Assembly (NCBI GenBank): GCA_937876495.1
Contig: CALEGL010000107.1
Span: forward strand, 1 to 13,965
Reading direction: 5' to 3'
DNA length: 13,965 nucleotides
Source of the DNA: an uncultured Bifidobacterium sp.
GTDB lineage: Bacteria > Actinomycetota > Actinomycetes > Actinomycetales > Bifidobacteriaceae
Shown: piece by piece, positions 1 through 8,283 of the stretch
Layout of the letters: every line of letters begins with the position of its first letter
Position numbering within the stretch: position 1 is the first letter of the stretch
Notes under the pieces: generated by a model
What the model saw: only the letters and a program-made list of their open reading frames with translations
Databases searched by the model: none
Told to the model about the DNA's origin: nothing
Made by a program: the position numbers and the translations under genes

Positions 1-204
1 CACCTGCCCCGTCCCCTGCATCCGCACACCCTGCGGCATTCCTTCGCCACCCATCTGCTGCAGGGCGGCGCTGACGTCCGCACCGTGCAGGAGCTTCTCG
101 GCCATGCCTCGGTGACGACCACGCAGATCTACACGCACGTCACCCCCCAGACTCTGATGGAGACCTATCTGACGTCGCATCCCCGGGCGAGATACGATTC
201 ATAG
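1..204 (+). CDS. xerD: Tyrosine recombinase XerD, C-terminal end (5' part lies outside the window)
   Basis: Open from base 1 to the TAG at 202-204, giving the last 67 residues of a tyrosine site-specific recombinase. Visible catalytic motifs are HTLRH (residues 9-13 of the fragment, the His-x-x-Arg pair), LLGHAS (the conserved late His) and the nucleophile Tyr in [10 protein letters not shown]. XerD and XerC together resolve chromosome dimers at dif in the cytoplasm. It is called XerD rather than XerC because of position: a tyrosine recombinase directly before parA-scpA-scpB is the normal actinobacterial arrangement, and a second, complete recombinase lies at 12664-13662. The arginine and lysine of the catalytic set lie upstream of the window and cannot be checked. 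Family call is firm; the XerD versus XerC split is inferred from context. Confidence 0.9.
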   Translation, partial: HLPRPLHPHTLRHSFATHLLQGGADVRTVQELLGHASVTTTQIYTHVTPQTLMETYLTSHPRARYDS

Positions 205-383
205 ACGACAAGGAGACGGCGCCGCGCGGCATCGCGGTTCCGGGCGCGCGTCATACATATGCGGCGAAGGCCGCCGCCGGTGTGGATCGGGAGGCGCGGA
301 CGTGGAGGATCGCACGGCGGACGGGGACTTCGGGCAGGGCCTGCTGCCCATCCAGGGCACGCGCGTCGGCCGGGTCCCCGACG

Positions 384-411
384 ATGACGTGAGCAGGGAT
401 GTTGGTACTGT
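384..411 (+). promoter_or_regulatory. Candidate parA promoter with leaderless start
   Basis: A -10-like TACTGT lies at 406-411 (A at position 2 and T at position 6 present). A TGAC-containing -35-like hexamer, ATGACG, lies at 384-389 with a 16-base spacer. The ATG at 419 begins 7 bases after the -10, which is where transcription would be expected to start. The message would therefore be leaderless, a common arrangement in actinobacteria. No Shine-Dalgarno sequence precedes 419. An alternative AT-rich patch around 249-258 could instead serve the GTG at 302. Confidence 0.45.
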
Positions 412-418
412 GGGTCGC

Positions 419-1258
419 ATGCCTACGGATTTGCTTGGTCGCGTCTACGAGACCTTTCCCGCCCCCCGGCCTCTCGACCAGCACGGCCCGGCCCGCGTCG
501 TGGCCATGTGCAACCAGAAGGGCGGAGTGGGCAAGACCACCAGCTCCATCAACATCGCCGGAGCCCTCAGCCAGTACGGCAGGCGCGTCCTCGTGGTGGA
601 CTTCGATCCCCAGGGCGCGGCCAGCGTCGGCCTGGGCGTCAACGCGAACGCCGTCGATGGCACCGTGTACACGGCCCTGTTCGATCCGTCGATGGATCCC
701 CACGGCGTCATCCGTCATACCGACTTCGCCGGAATCGACGTCATGCCCGCCAACATCGACCTGTCGGCCGCCGAGATCCAGCTGGTGACGGAGGTGGGCC
801 GCGAGCAGATCCTCGCCGGCGTGCTCCGGCGCGTGCGGGACGACTACGACGTCATCATCATCGACTGCCAGCCCTCCCTCGGACTGCTCACGGTCAACGC
901 CCTGACGGCCGCGGACGGGGTGATCATCCCCGTGGCGGCGGAGTTCTTCGCCTTGCGCGGCGTCGCCCTGCTCATGCAGTCCATCGAGAAGGTCCGGTCG
1001 CGGATCAACCCGGACCTCAAGGTCGACGGGGTGCTCGTGACGATGTACACCCGCACGCTGCATTCCGAGGAGGTGCTGCAGCGCATCTACGAGGCCTTTC
1101 AGGAGAAGGTGTTCCATTCGGTGATCTCTCGGTCGATCAAGCTTCCCGACTCCACCGTGGCCGCCGCCCCCATCACCATCTACGCGCCGGAGCACAAGAC
1201 GGCCAAGGAGTACCGCGAGGTCGCCCGGGAGCTCATCTTCCGCGGCATCGTCCCGTGA
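419..1258 (+). CDS. parA: ParA-family chromosome partitioning ATPase
   Basis: 279 residues from ATG 419. Deviant Walker A KGGVGKTT at 34-41 (signature Lys at 34), Walker A' DFDPQG at 61-66 and Walker B VIIIDCQPSLG at 145-155 define a ParA/MinD-type P-loop ATPase. HGPARVVAMCNQ before Walker A is typical of the actinobacterial ParA homologue encoded beside scpAB, which is distinct from the parAB pair near dnaA. It is expected to act on the nucleoid with the SMC-ScpAB complex; its direct partner is not known from sequence. Start choice: the frame is open upstream to a GTG at 302 that has GGGAGG at 289-294, which would add 39 residues. The family resemblance begins near PTDLLGRVYE and a leaderless promoter sits right before 419, so I prefer 419. 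scpA starts about 10 bases after the stop, indicating an operon. Confidence 0.92.
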   Translation: MPTDLLGRVYETFPAPRPLDQHGPARVVAMCNQKGGVGKTTSSINIAGALSQYGRRVLVVDFDPQGAASVGLGVNANAVDGTVYTALFDPSMDPHGVIRHTDFAGIDVMPANIDLSAAEIQLVTEVGREQILAGVLRRVRDDYDVIIIDCQPSLGLLTVNALTAADGVIIPVAAEFFALRGVALLMQSIEKVRSRINPDLKVDGVLVTMYTRTLHSEEVLQRIYEAFQEKVFHSVISRSIKLPDSTVAAAPITIYAPEHKTAKEYREVARELIFRGIVP

Positions 1259-1268
1259 ACGGCGCCGC

Positions 1269-2249
1269 GTGACCGTCATGATGAGCGGCCCAGCATCCTC
1301 CCCGCGGACGCCCTTCACCGTCGACATTCCCGACTACTCGGGACCCTTCGAAGCCCTGCTCGGCCTGCTCGCCAAGCGTCGTCTCGACCTCACCGAACTG
1401 TCCCTGTCGGCCATCACGGAGGAGTTCCTCGCCTACGTCCGCGGGATGGACGCCTCCGAGGACCTCGACGAGGCCAGCTCCTTCCTTGACGTTGCCTCCG
1501 TGCTGGTGGAGGCGAAAAGCGCCGCTCTGCTCCCGTCCTCCGGCTCGTCCGCGGAGGGTGACGACGCCATGCAGGCGCTTCGCGACCGTGATCTTCTTTT
1601 CGCCCGCCTTCTCCAGTACCAGGCCTTCGCGCGTGCGGCGGAGGACATCGGGGGGCGTCTGGAGACGCATGGGCGCTGGATCGCCCATCCGGGATCGCCG
1701 GGGGAGCTGTCCGGCCTCCTGCCACCGTTGGAATGGACGGTCACCCCCGACGGTCTGGCCCGCATCGCCGCGCGGGTGCTGTCCGACTCCCCGACGACCC
1801 GCATCGCCGCGCATCGTCTTCACGAGCCTCTGGTTGACCTGCGTGCGCAGGCCCGGCTTGTCCGGTCCCGCCTGCTGGCCCTGCCGGACGACGGCGGCAC
1901 GACCTTCGCCGAGCTGTGCGCCGATGCGTCCTCCCGCATCGTCATCGTCGCCCGCTTCCTCGCCGTCCTCGTGTTCCTGCGTGAGGGATCCGTCCAGTTC
2001 CGGCAGGAGGAGCCCTTTGGCGCGCTGCATCTGCGCTGGTCTCCCGAGGCCCGCAGGGACCCGCCGCGCTCCTCATGGGCCGACGGCCCGTCGCAGCGGG
2101 ACGGGGATGGTCCCGAGGACGACGGTTCCGGTGCCGGCGGTGGGGGCGATGGCCTCGGAAACGATGGCCTCGAGGGCGACCGGCCTCATGACGGCGGTCG
2201 CGATCCGGGTCGTGCGTCGGCGGACCAGAGCGTGGAAGGGAGCGAATGA
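1269..2249 (+). CDS. scpA: Segregation and condensation protein A
   Basis: Up to 326 residues. ScpA is the kleisin that bridges SMC heads and binds ScpB in bacterial condensin. The N-terminal motif FTVDIPDYSGPFEALLGLLAKRRLDL (written here only to identify residues 16-41) and the TELSLSAITEEFLAYV stretch (42-57) are typical of ScpA. The C-terminal winged-helix end is TTFAELCADASS (211-222) to EEPFGALHLRW (247-257). Residues 258-326 form a low-complexity tail rich in Gly, Asp and Pro that is not part of the usual domain. The start is uncertain: GTG 1269, ATG 1278 and ATG 1281 are in frame and none has a clear ribosome binding site, which fits coupling to parA, whose stop is 10 bases upstream. 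The stop overlaps the scpB start by 4 bases (ATGA). Confidence 0.93.
   Translation: MTVMMSGPASSPRTPFTVDIPDYSGPFEALLGLLAKRRLDLTELSLSAITEEFLAYVRGMDASEDLDEASSFLDVASVLVEAKSAALLPSSGSSAEGDDAMQALRDRDLLFARLLQYQAFARAAEDIGGRLETHGRWIAHPGSPGELSGLLPPLEWTVTPDGLARIAARVLSDSPTTRIAAHRLHEPLVDLRAQARLVRSRLLALPDDGGTTFAELCADASSRIVIVARFLAVLVFLREGSVQFRQEEPFGALHLRWSPEARRDPPRSSWADGPSQRDGDGPEDDGSGAGGGGDGLGNDGLEGDRPHDGGRDPGRASADQSVEGSE
2147..2172 (+). repeat. Short direct repeat in the scpA tail
   Basis: The 11-mer CGATGGCCTCG occurs at 2147-2157 and again at 2162-2172, a 15-base period that keeps frame and encodes the GDGLGNDGLEGD part of the disordered ScpA tail. It looks like a small in-frame duplication. Confidence 0.6.
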
Positions 2250-2884
2250 TGGACGGGTCCATGCCGGTCGAGGAGATTCGCGCCCGTCTGGAGGCCGTTC
2301 TCATGGCCGCCGACGGGCCGATGGGGGTGGCGGAGCTCGCCTCCGCCGTGCAGACGGGGGAGTCCGAGACGCTTCGGCAGCTCGAGGCGCTGCGTCGGGA
2401 CTACGACGGCGAGGACCCCGACGCCGGTGATGACGACGATGCGTCCGCGTCCGGCCGTCCGCGTCGCCCGCGCGGGTTCCGTCTCGTCACAGGCGTGCGG
2501 GGGTGGCGGCTCGCCGCACGAGAGGAGTTCGCCCCCGTCGTCGCCCGTGCGATGGCCGGCGCGCAGCCATCCCGCCTGTCCCCGGCGGCACTGGAGTCCC
2601 TTGCCATCATCGCCTACAAGCAGCCCGTCACCCGCGCCCAGGTGACATCCATCCGTGGCGTCGCCACTGACGGAAGCATCCGCCTGCTGCTGCTGCGCGG
2701 ACTCGTCCGGGAGCAGGGCAGCGACCCCGAGACGCATGCCGCGCTGCTGGTCACCACGGAGGAGTTCCTCGACCGGATGGGACTGGACTCGCTCCAGGGG
2801 CTTCCGGCTCTGGCGCCGCTTCTTCCCTCGTCCGCCCGGGAGGCCCTCAGGGAGGATCCCCGTGGCGCCGTCGAGGGTTCCTGA
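2246..2884 (+). CDS. scpB: Segregation and condensation protein B
   Basis: 212 residues (211 if the second ATG at 2249 is used). ScpB dimerises and binds ScpA, completing the SMC-ScpAB condensin complex. The first winged helix spans about residues 8-95 and the second about 110-180. The diagnostic SPAALESLAIIAYKQPVTRA (112-131) and SIRGVATDG (135-143) stretches are clear. An acidic loop DGEDPDAGDDDD (54-65) sits inside the first domain. A purine-rich GGAAGGGAG at 2233-2241 serves as ribosome binding site, better spaced for the ATG at 2249 than for 2246. The start overlaps the scpA stop, so the two subunits are probably made in step. In many actinobacteria an rRNA pseudouridine synthase gene (rluB) comes next; here the next gene is typA after 185 bases. 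Confidence 0.93.
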   Translation: MMDGSMPVEEIRARLEAVLMAADGPMGVAELASAVQTGESETLRQLEALRRDYDGEDPDAGDDDDASASGRPRRPRGFRLVTGVRGWRLAAREEFAPVVARAMAGAQPSRLSPAALESLAIIAYKQPVTRAQVTSIRGVATDGSIRLLLLRGLVREQGSDPETHAALLVTTEEFLDRMGLDSLQGLPALAPLLPSSAREALREDPRGAVEGS

Positions 2885-2927
2885 GGCGTCGTCGCGGGGC
2901 GCGGCCCCACGTGTCGTCGGGGACGGC

Positions 2928-2933
2928 TACCAT
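2928..2933 (+). promoter_or_regulatory. Possible -10 element for typA
   Basis: TACCAT matches the TAnnnT pattern and would start transcription near 2940, leaving a leader of about 130 bases before typA. No convincing -35 is visible. The scpB-typA gap of 185 bases makes a separate promoter likely, but this exact element is tentative. Confidence 0.3.
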
Positions 2934-2944
2934 CAGGACGGTTT

Positions 2945-3069
2945 ATGGTGCGACGGCGGACCTTGGCGTCCGCCGGACGTCGAGGGCGCCGAATGCCGGG
3001 GATGTCCCGAGGCGGGGCGTCCCGTCCATGGCGGGCAGGTGGCCCGATGGTGCAAGAAAGAGGTTTGTG

Positions 3070-3070
<1 letters not shown>
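2945..3070 (+). other. Upstream reading frame and hairpin in the typA leader
   Basis: An ATG at 2945 opens a 41-codon frame whose TGA (3068-3070) overlaps the typA ATG (3070-3072) as TGATG. The product would be very rich in Arg, and third-base use is not like the neighbouring genes, so it may be a chance frame or a coupling peptide rather than a functional protein. Within it lies a perfect 8-base stem, CGGCGGAC at 2954-2961 and GTCCGCCG at 2968-2975, with a 6-base loop. No T-run follows, so it is not a standard intrinsic terminator. Confidence 0.3.
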
Positions 3071-4995
<1,925 letters not shown>

Positions 4996-5035
4996 CGGAC
5001 GCGTCCCCGGGTCGAGCGCCATCGGGCGCGAGGGG

Positions 5036-5041
5036 CATACT
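5036..5041 (+). promoter_or_regulatory. Candidate -10 for the membrane protein-pheA-tyrA operon (leaderless)
   Basis: CATACT fits the -10 pattern at four of six positions, including the key A and final T. Exactly six bases separate it from the ATG at 5048, so the transcript would begin at or next to the start codon. GGAG at 5042-5045 is only two bases from the ATG, too close to work as a normal ribosome binding site. This mirrors the arrangement before parA. No good -35 is seen. Confidence 0.4.
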
Positions 5042-5047
5042 GGAGAC

Positions 5048-5635
5048 ATGACCTCCTTTCGCGCGACGTCCGTGGATTCCCGACACGGTGATGACGCCCC
5101 TTGGTCCCATCGTCTCCATCCCCTGCAACGCGGCCTTCTGACCCTGGCCGCGGGGGCGGCGTCGGCCTTCGTGGGAACCTTCGCGCATCGCATGGGGGCC
5201 TCTGCGGACATCCCCTACGGTCTCGCGTTGGCTCTCGTCATCGTGGGCGCGTCGGCGTGGTGCGCGCGGTCGCGGTCCGGGATTGCCGGCTTGGGGTTGC
5301 ACCTCGTCTCCTCCTCGATGGTCGCCTGGGGGATGGCCTTCGGCGGTCCCGGCGGGGATGCGACGACTCCCGTCGGATTCTCCGGAGGGTCGCTGCCCTG
5401 GTTCAGCCAGCATGCGGGATACGCATGGCTGTACGGTCTGATCGTCGTGCAGGTGCTGCTTCTCGTTCTTCCCGGTCGCTTTTTCCGGACGACGGGGCCT
5501 CGGCGCTCGTCGGGAGCCGCCGGGCGCATCGCCGCACGGGTCCGTGGCTTCCGTTCCCGCGGGAGGGTGGACGATGAGGGGCACCGCGATGACGTCGGGA
5601 ACGGCGGCATCGCCACGCGGAGGCCGGTGCGATGA
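5048..5635 (+). CDS. Four-helix membrane protein of unknown function, coupled to pheA
   Basis: 195 residues. I do not recognise a named family. Four hydrophobic segments lie at about 28-46, 57-74, 78-98 and 126-143, so it should be an inner-membrane protein with short loops. A Gly-rich loop (99-118, FGGPGGDATTPVGFSGG) separates helices 3 and 4. The C-terminal 50 residues are Arg-rich and polar and, by the positive-inside rule, probably cytoplasmic. The N-terminal 25 residues are polar with no signal peptide. Its TGA overlaps the pheA ATG by 4 bases, so it is the first gene of a pheA-tyrA transcript, but nothing in the sequence ties it to aromatic metabolism. Similar small membrane proteins before pheA are, to my recollection, typical of bifidobacteria. 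Confidence 0.8.
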   Translation: MTSFRATSVDSRHGDDAPWSHRLHPLQRGLLTLAAGAASAFVGTFAHRMGASADIPYGLALALVIVGASAWCARSRSGIAGLGLHLVSSSMVAWGMAFGGPGGDATTPVGFSGGSLPWFSQHAGYAWLYGLIVVQVLLLVLPGRFFRTTGPRRSSGAAGRIAARVRGFRSRGRVDDEGHRDDVGNGGIATRRPVR

Positions 5636-6681
5636 CGCGGGATGCGGGAGAACACGATTCCGCATCGTCGCCGGCGTCCTTCTCCGGGACGCTGCTGTAT
5701 CTCGGGCCGCAGGGGTCGTTCACCCATCAGGCGGCGGAGGGTGCAGCGTCATCGCTGTCCGGCGCCTTCGGCCGCGACCTGCGTCCGACGGCCGCCGACG
5801 ACGTCCCGCGGATCATGGAGGCCGTCGAATTCGGCCGGTCATGCGGCGTCATCGCTTGGGAGAACAACGTCGAGGGCTACGTCGTGCCCAATCTCGATGC
5901 GCTCATCGACGCCCGCAACGTCGTCGGCATCGCCCGTGTCGGGGTGGATGTCGTCTTCGACGCCTTCGTCCTCGACGGCGGGGAGGACGTCCCGCTGCGC
6001 CAGGCGGTGGCGCATCCGCATGGGCTGGCCCAATGCCGGGGATTCATCGCCCGCACGGGGCTCACCGCCGTTCCCGCCACCTCGAACGCGGCCGCCTGCC
6101 GCGATCTGAAGCCCGGACAGGTGGCGCTGGGCCCCGCGATCTGCGGCCCCCTGTATTCCCGACGCACCTTGGAGACGGGCGTGCAGGACTTCGCCGGAGC
6201 CCGCACCGATTTCCTCGTCCTCGCCCCCCGTGACGACGCCCGCGCCCTGTTCGCGCGTCAGAGGTCATCCGGCGTGTTGGACTTCGAAAGCGTCGTCGTC
6301 TTCATCCCCCTGAGCACGGGCCCGGGCGTCCTCGCCGACCTCCTCGACGTGCTGCGGGATGCCGGGCTCAACATGACGAGCTTCATCTCGCGGCCCATCA
6401 AGGGGCATGACGGCACGTACAGCTTCATCGCCACGGTGGATGCCGCGCCCTGGCAGCCGGCCTTCCGCGGAGTGCTGGAACGTCTCGTCGCGCATGGCGA
6501 CTGGATCAAGACGCTGGCCGTGTATCCGCGCCGTGAAAGGCCGAATCCGCCCGTCGACGCGTGGATGCTTCCGACGGGGGGAGTGGGCCCCGGCGGCCTC
6601 TCCGAGGCGAAGCGCCACGGACGTGAGAATGACGCCCAGGCGCCGCCGCGATTCTCTTCCGACAGGGAGCTGCTGTGGTAG
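5632..6681 (+). CDS. pheA: Prephenate dehydratase
   Basis: 349 residues, monofunctional (no chorismate mutase domain). It converts prephenate to phenylpyruvate, the committed step to phenylalanine. The dehydratase domain spans about 20-200: LLYLGPQGSFTH (21-32), IAWENNVEG (74-82, the EN motif) and GARTDF (189-194). The last is where the catalytic Thr-Arg-Phe motif normally stands; here it reads Thr192-Asp193-Phe194. A C-terminal ACT domain (about 220-300) has GPGVLADLLDVL and NMTSFISRP, where regulated enzymes usually have a GALV-like and an ESRP motif; the Glu is Ile252. About 45 low-complexity residues follow the ACT domain. Start ATG 5632 overlaps the preceding stop and has GCGGAGG at 5617-5623. 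Function is confident; phenylalanine feedback inhibition is uncertain given the changed motif. Confidence 0.93.
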   Translation: MTRDAGEHDSASSPASFSGTLLYLGPQGSFTHQAAEGAASSLSGAFGRDLRPTAADDVPRIMEAVEFGRSCGVIAWENNVEGYVVPNLDALIDARNVVGIARVGVDVVFDAFVLDGGEDVPLRQAVAHPHGLAQCRGFIARTGLTAVPATSNAAACRDLKPGQVALGPAICGPLYSRRTLETGVQDFAGARTDFLVLAPRDDARALFARQRSSGVLDFESVVVFIPLSTGPGVLADLLDVLRDAGLNMTSFISRPIKGHDGTYSFIATVDAAPWQPAFRGVLERLVAHGDWIKTLAVYPRRERPNPPVDAWMLPTGGVGPGGLSEAKRHGRENDAQAPPRFSSDRELLW

Positions 6682-6706
6682 GGGTTGTCGTGATAGGGAG
6701 TCGATT

Positions 6707-7771
6707 ATGATGACGCGCGTCGGAATCGTCGGACTCGGGCTCATCGGAGGCTCGCTGGCGCTGAGGCTTGTGGAATCCGGATGCGAGGTGTGCGCCTGGA
6801 ACCATACGCCTCATCCCTATGCCGCAGCCAGGGACGCCGGGATCCGCTGCATGGGCTCCCTGGAGGAGCTGGCCCGGTCGGGACCCCGCGTCATCGTGCT
6901 GTGCAACCCTCTGCGGGCCATGCCCGAGGTGCTTGCCGCACTGGCGCCCGTCCTCGACCATGATGCGACGACCCTCACCGACGTGGGAAGCGTCAAGGGC
7001 ATGGTCCGTCGTCAGGTCGCCGAGGCCGGTCTGTCCTCCTGCTACGTGGGCGCCCATCCCATGGCCGGCAACGAGAGGTCCGGATTCGCGGCGGCGGACG
7101 CCCGTCTCTTTGACCACGCGCTGTGGGCGGTCACGGTGGATTCGGCGACCGGGTTCCCTCGATTCCTGTCCGTCGTGCGACTGGTGCTTGAGCAGGTGGG
7201 GGACCGGATCATCGTCATCGACGACGCGCTGCATGACCGGTCGGCGGCCATGATCTCCCATATGCCCCATGTGGTGGCCACGGCGATGATCAACGAGCTC
7301 ACGGCGGCCCCCGAGCGCTGCGTGGCGGCGGCGATGTCGGCGGGATCGTGGAGGGACATGACGCGGGTGGCCCTCACCGATCCGCAGCGCACCAGGGCCA
7401 TGGTCGTCGAGGACTCCCGCAACGTCGCGAGGTTGCTGCATGAGATGTCGCGTCGTCTGGAGGATGCCGCGGGCATGCTTGAAAGGGGCGATGCGTCGGA
7501 CATCGACGCATTCTTCGCGGCGGGGCAGCCATATCGCGACTATCGCTCCGCGCTGTCCCGACCGGCGGATCGGCGCGGGTTCGGACTGGATGGTGAGGCG
7601 GTCGGCTCGGGGGAGTGGAGACGGATCCTGAAGGATTCGGCCCTGCGGGGTGAACGAATCGTCGGCATCGACCCTACCGGCTATGACTCCACCGGCGATA
7701 ACGTCACCGGCGAAGGCTCCGCTGCAGCCGGAACAGGCTGGCGGGTCCGCGTCGAAAGACGGGACTTCTAG
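6707..7771 (+). CDS. tyrA: Prephenate (or arogenate) dehydrogenase
   Basis: 354 residues. It oxidatively decarboxylates prephenate to 4-hydroxyphenylpyruvate (or arogenate to tyrosine), the tyrosine branch opposite PheA. The N-terminal Rossmann fold has VGIVGLGLIGGSLA (5-18), then DVGSVKG (92-98) and the substrate-site motif GAHPMAGNERSG (115-126). The helical dimer domain has HDRSAAMISHMPHVVA (176-191) and GSWRDMTRVA (213-222). After the second beta strand the sequence is WNHTP with no acidic residue, so strict NAD preference is not assured. Residues from about 285 to 354 form a polar tail without a recognisable ACT domain. ATG 6707 is chosen because AGGGAG at 6695-6700 lies six bases before it; a second in-frame ATG follows at 6710. 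The gap to pheA is 25 bases, so the two are co-transcribed. Confidence 0.93.
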   Translation: MMTRVGIVGLGLIGGSLALRLVESGCEVCAWNHTPHPYAAARDAGIRCMGSLEELARSGPRVIVLCNPLRAMPEVLAALAPVLDHDATTLTDVGSVKGMVRRQVAEAGLSSCYVGAHPMAGNERSGFAAADARLFDHALWAVTVDSATGFPRFLSVVRLVLEQVGDRIIVIDDALHDRSAAMISHMPHVVATAMINELTAAPERCVAAAMSAGSWRDMTRVALTDPQRTRAMVVEDSRNVARLLHEMSRRLEDAAGMLERGDASDIDAFFAAGQPYRDYRSALSRPADRRGFGLDGEAVGSGEWRRILKDSALRGERIVGIDPTGYDSTGDNVTGEGSAAAGTGWRVRVERRDF

Positions 7772-7821
7772 CACCCGACCGCCGGATTCGGCCGGTGTGC
7801 CGGCTTCGGGCCGATGCCGGC
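7771..7821. terminator. Candidate bidirectional terminator between tyrA and the converging operon
   Basis: Two adjacent G+C-rich hairpins lie in the 68-base convergent gap. The first pairs ACCGCCG (7778-7784) with CGGCCGGT (7789-7796) around a GATT loop with one bulged base, and can extend through GCAC (7771-7774) with GTGC (7797-7800). The second pairs GCCGGC (7799-7804) with GCCGGC (7816-7821). There is no T-run on either strand, so this is a structural suggestion only. Confidence 0.4.
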
Positions 7822-7839
7822 CGGAACCCACCGAGCCGG

Positions 7840-8244
7840 TCAGTCCCGGCTCCGGTGGCGTCCGGGGATGAAGGGACGGCGTTCGGGGACGGGCTTGAGC
7901 ACGGCTATCGTCTCCCCATCGATCCGCATGGCCTCGGCGGGACGCGAGCCGTCGCGGGACGGATCCCGCCTGATGGCGAGAACCCGTCCGTCCCAGCCGA
8001 GAACATGGCCGATCACGTCGCGGAACGTCATCCTCCCGGTGCGGGGGTCCACGCCGTCGCGCATGCGTACCACCACGCGCACCCCCGTCGGAATCGCCCC
8101 CGCCGGAGGAAGACGGGGCGTTTGGCCCCGCGTACTGGCTACCGTCGTCGTGTCGGCGGCGTTCGCCGCGTCGGGTGCTCCGGGCGTCCTCGTCGCGTCA
8201 CCGTTCCTGCCTGCGTCGGTTCTCCGGGTCATATGTCCAGTCAT
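7840..8244 (-). CDS. Small protein with a C-terminal SH3-like beta domain
   Basis: 134 residues from ATG 8244. The first 50 residues are disordered (Thr, Ala, Asp, Gly). The conserved-looking part is residues 51-123: IPTGVRVVVRMRDG, then RDVIGHVLGWDGRVLAIRR, an IDGETIAVLKPVPERRP ending. This resembles the small SH3-like N-terminal domain found before the GNAT fold in actinobacterial Rv0428c-type acetyltransferases (VVVRxR, DVLGxxxxxDG, VxxxKxVPxRP), but the acetyltransferase domain is absent. That family link is from memory. ATG 8244 has GAAGGGG just upstream; GTG 8256 and ATG 8232 are alternatives. It follows the permease stop by 39 bases on the same strand and is likely the last gene of that transcript. 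Function unknown. Confidence 0.7.
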   Translation of the reverse strand: MTGHMTRRTDAGRNGDATRTPGAPDAANAADTTTVASTRGQTPRLPPAGAIPTGVRVVVRMRDGVDPRTGRMTFRDVIGHVLGWDGRVLAIRRDPSRDGSRPAEAMRIDGETIAVLKPVPERRPFIPGRHRSRD

Positions 8245-8283
8245 ACGCCCCTTCACTCGTCGGCCGTCACCAGCCGCCGGCCT

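Noticed and set aside
221..230. Perfect palindrome GCCGCGCGGC after xerD
   Set aside because: Ten-base G+C-only palindromes are expected by chance here, and there is no loop or T-run to suggest a terminator.
251..1327. 358-codon antisense frame opposite parA
   Set aside because: His, Gly, Asp and Arg-rich composition with no family resemblance; parA is unambiguous on the other strand.
5016..5029. Hairpin GCGCC-ATCG-GGCGC after typA as a terminator
   Set aside because: Only five base pairs, no T-run, and it lies where the -35 region of the next promoter would be.
6506..7831. 441-codon antisense open frame opposite tyrA
   Set aside because: Same codon-bias shadow; tyrA on the + strand has all family motifs and a good ribosome site.
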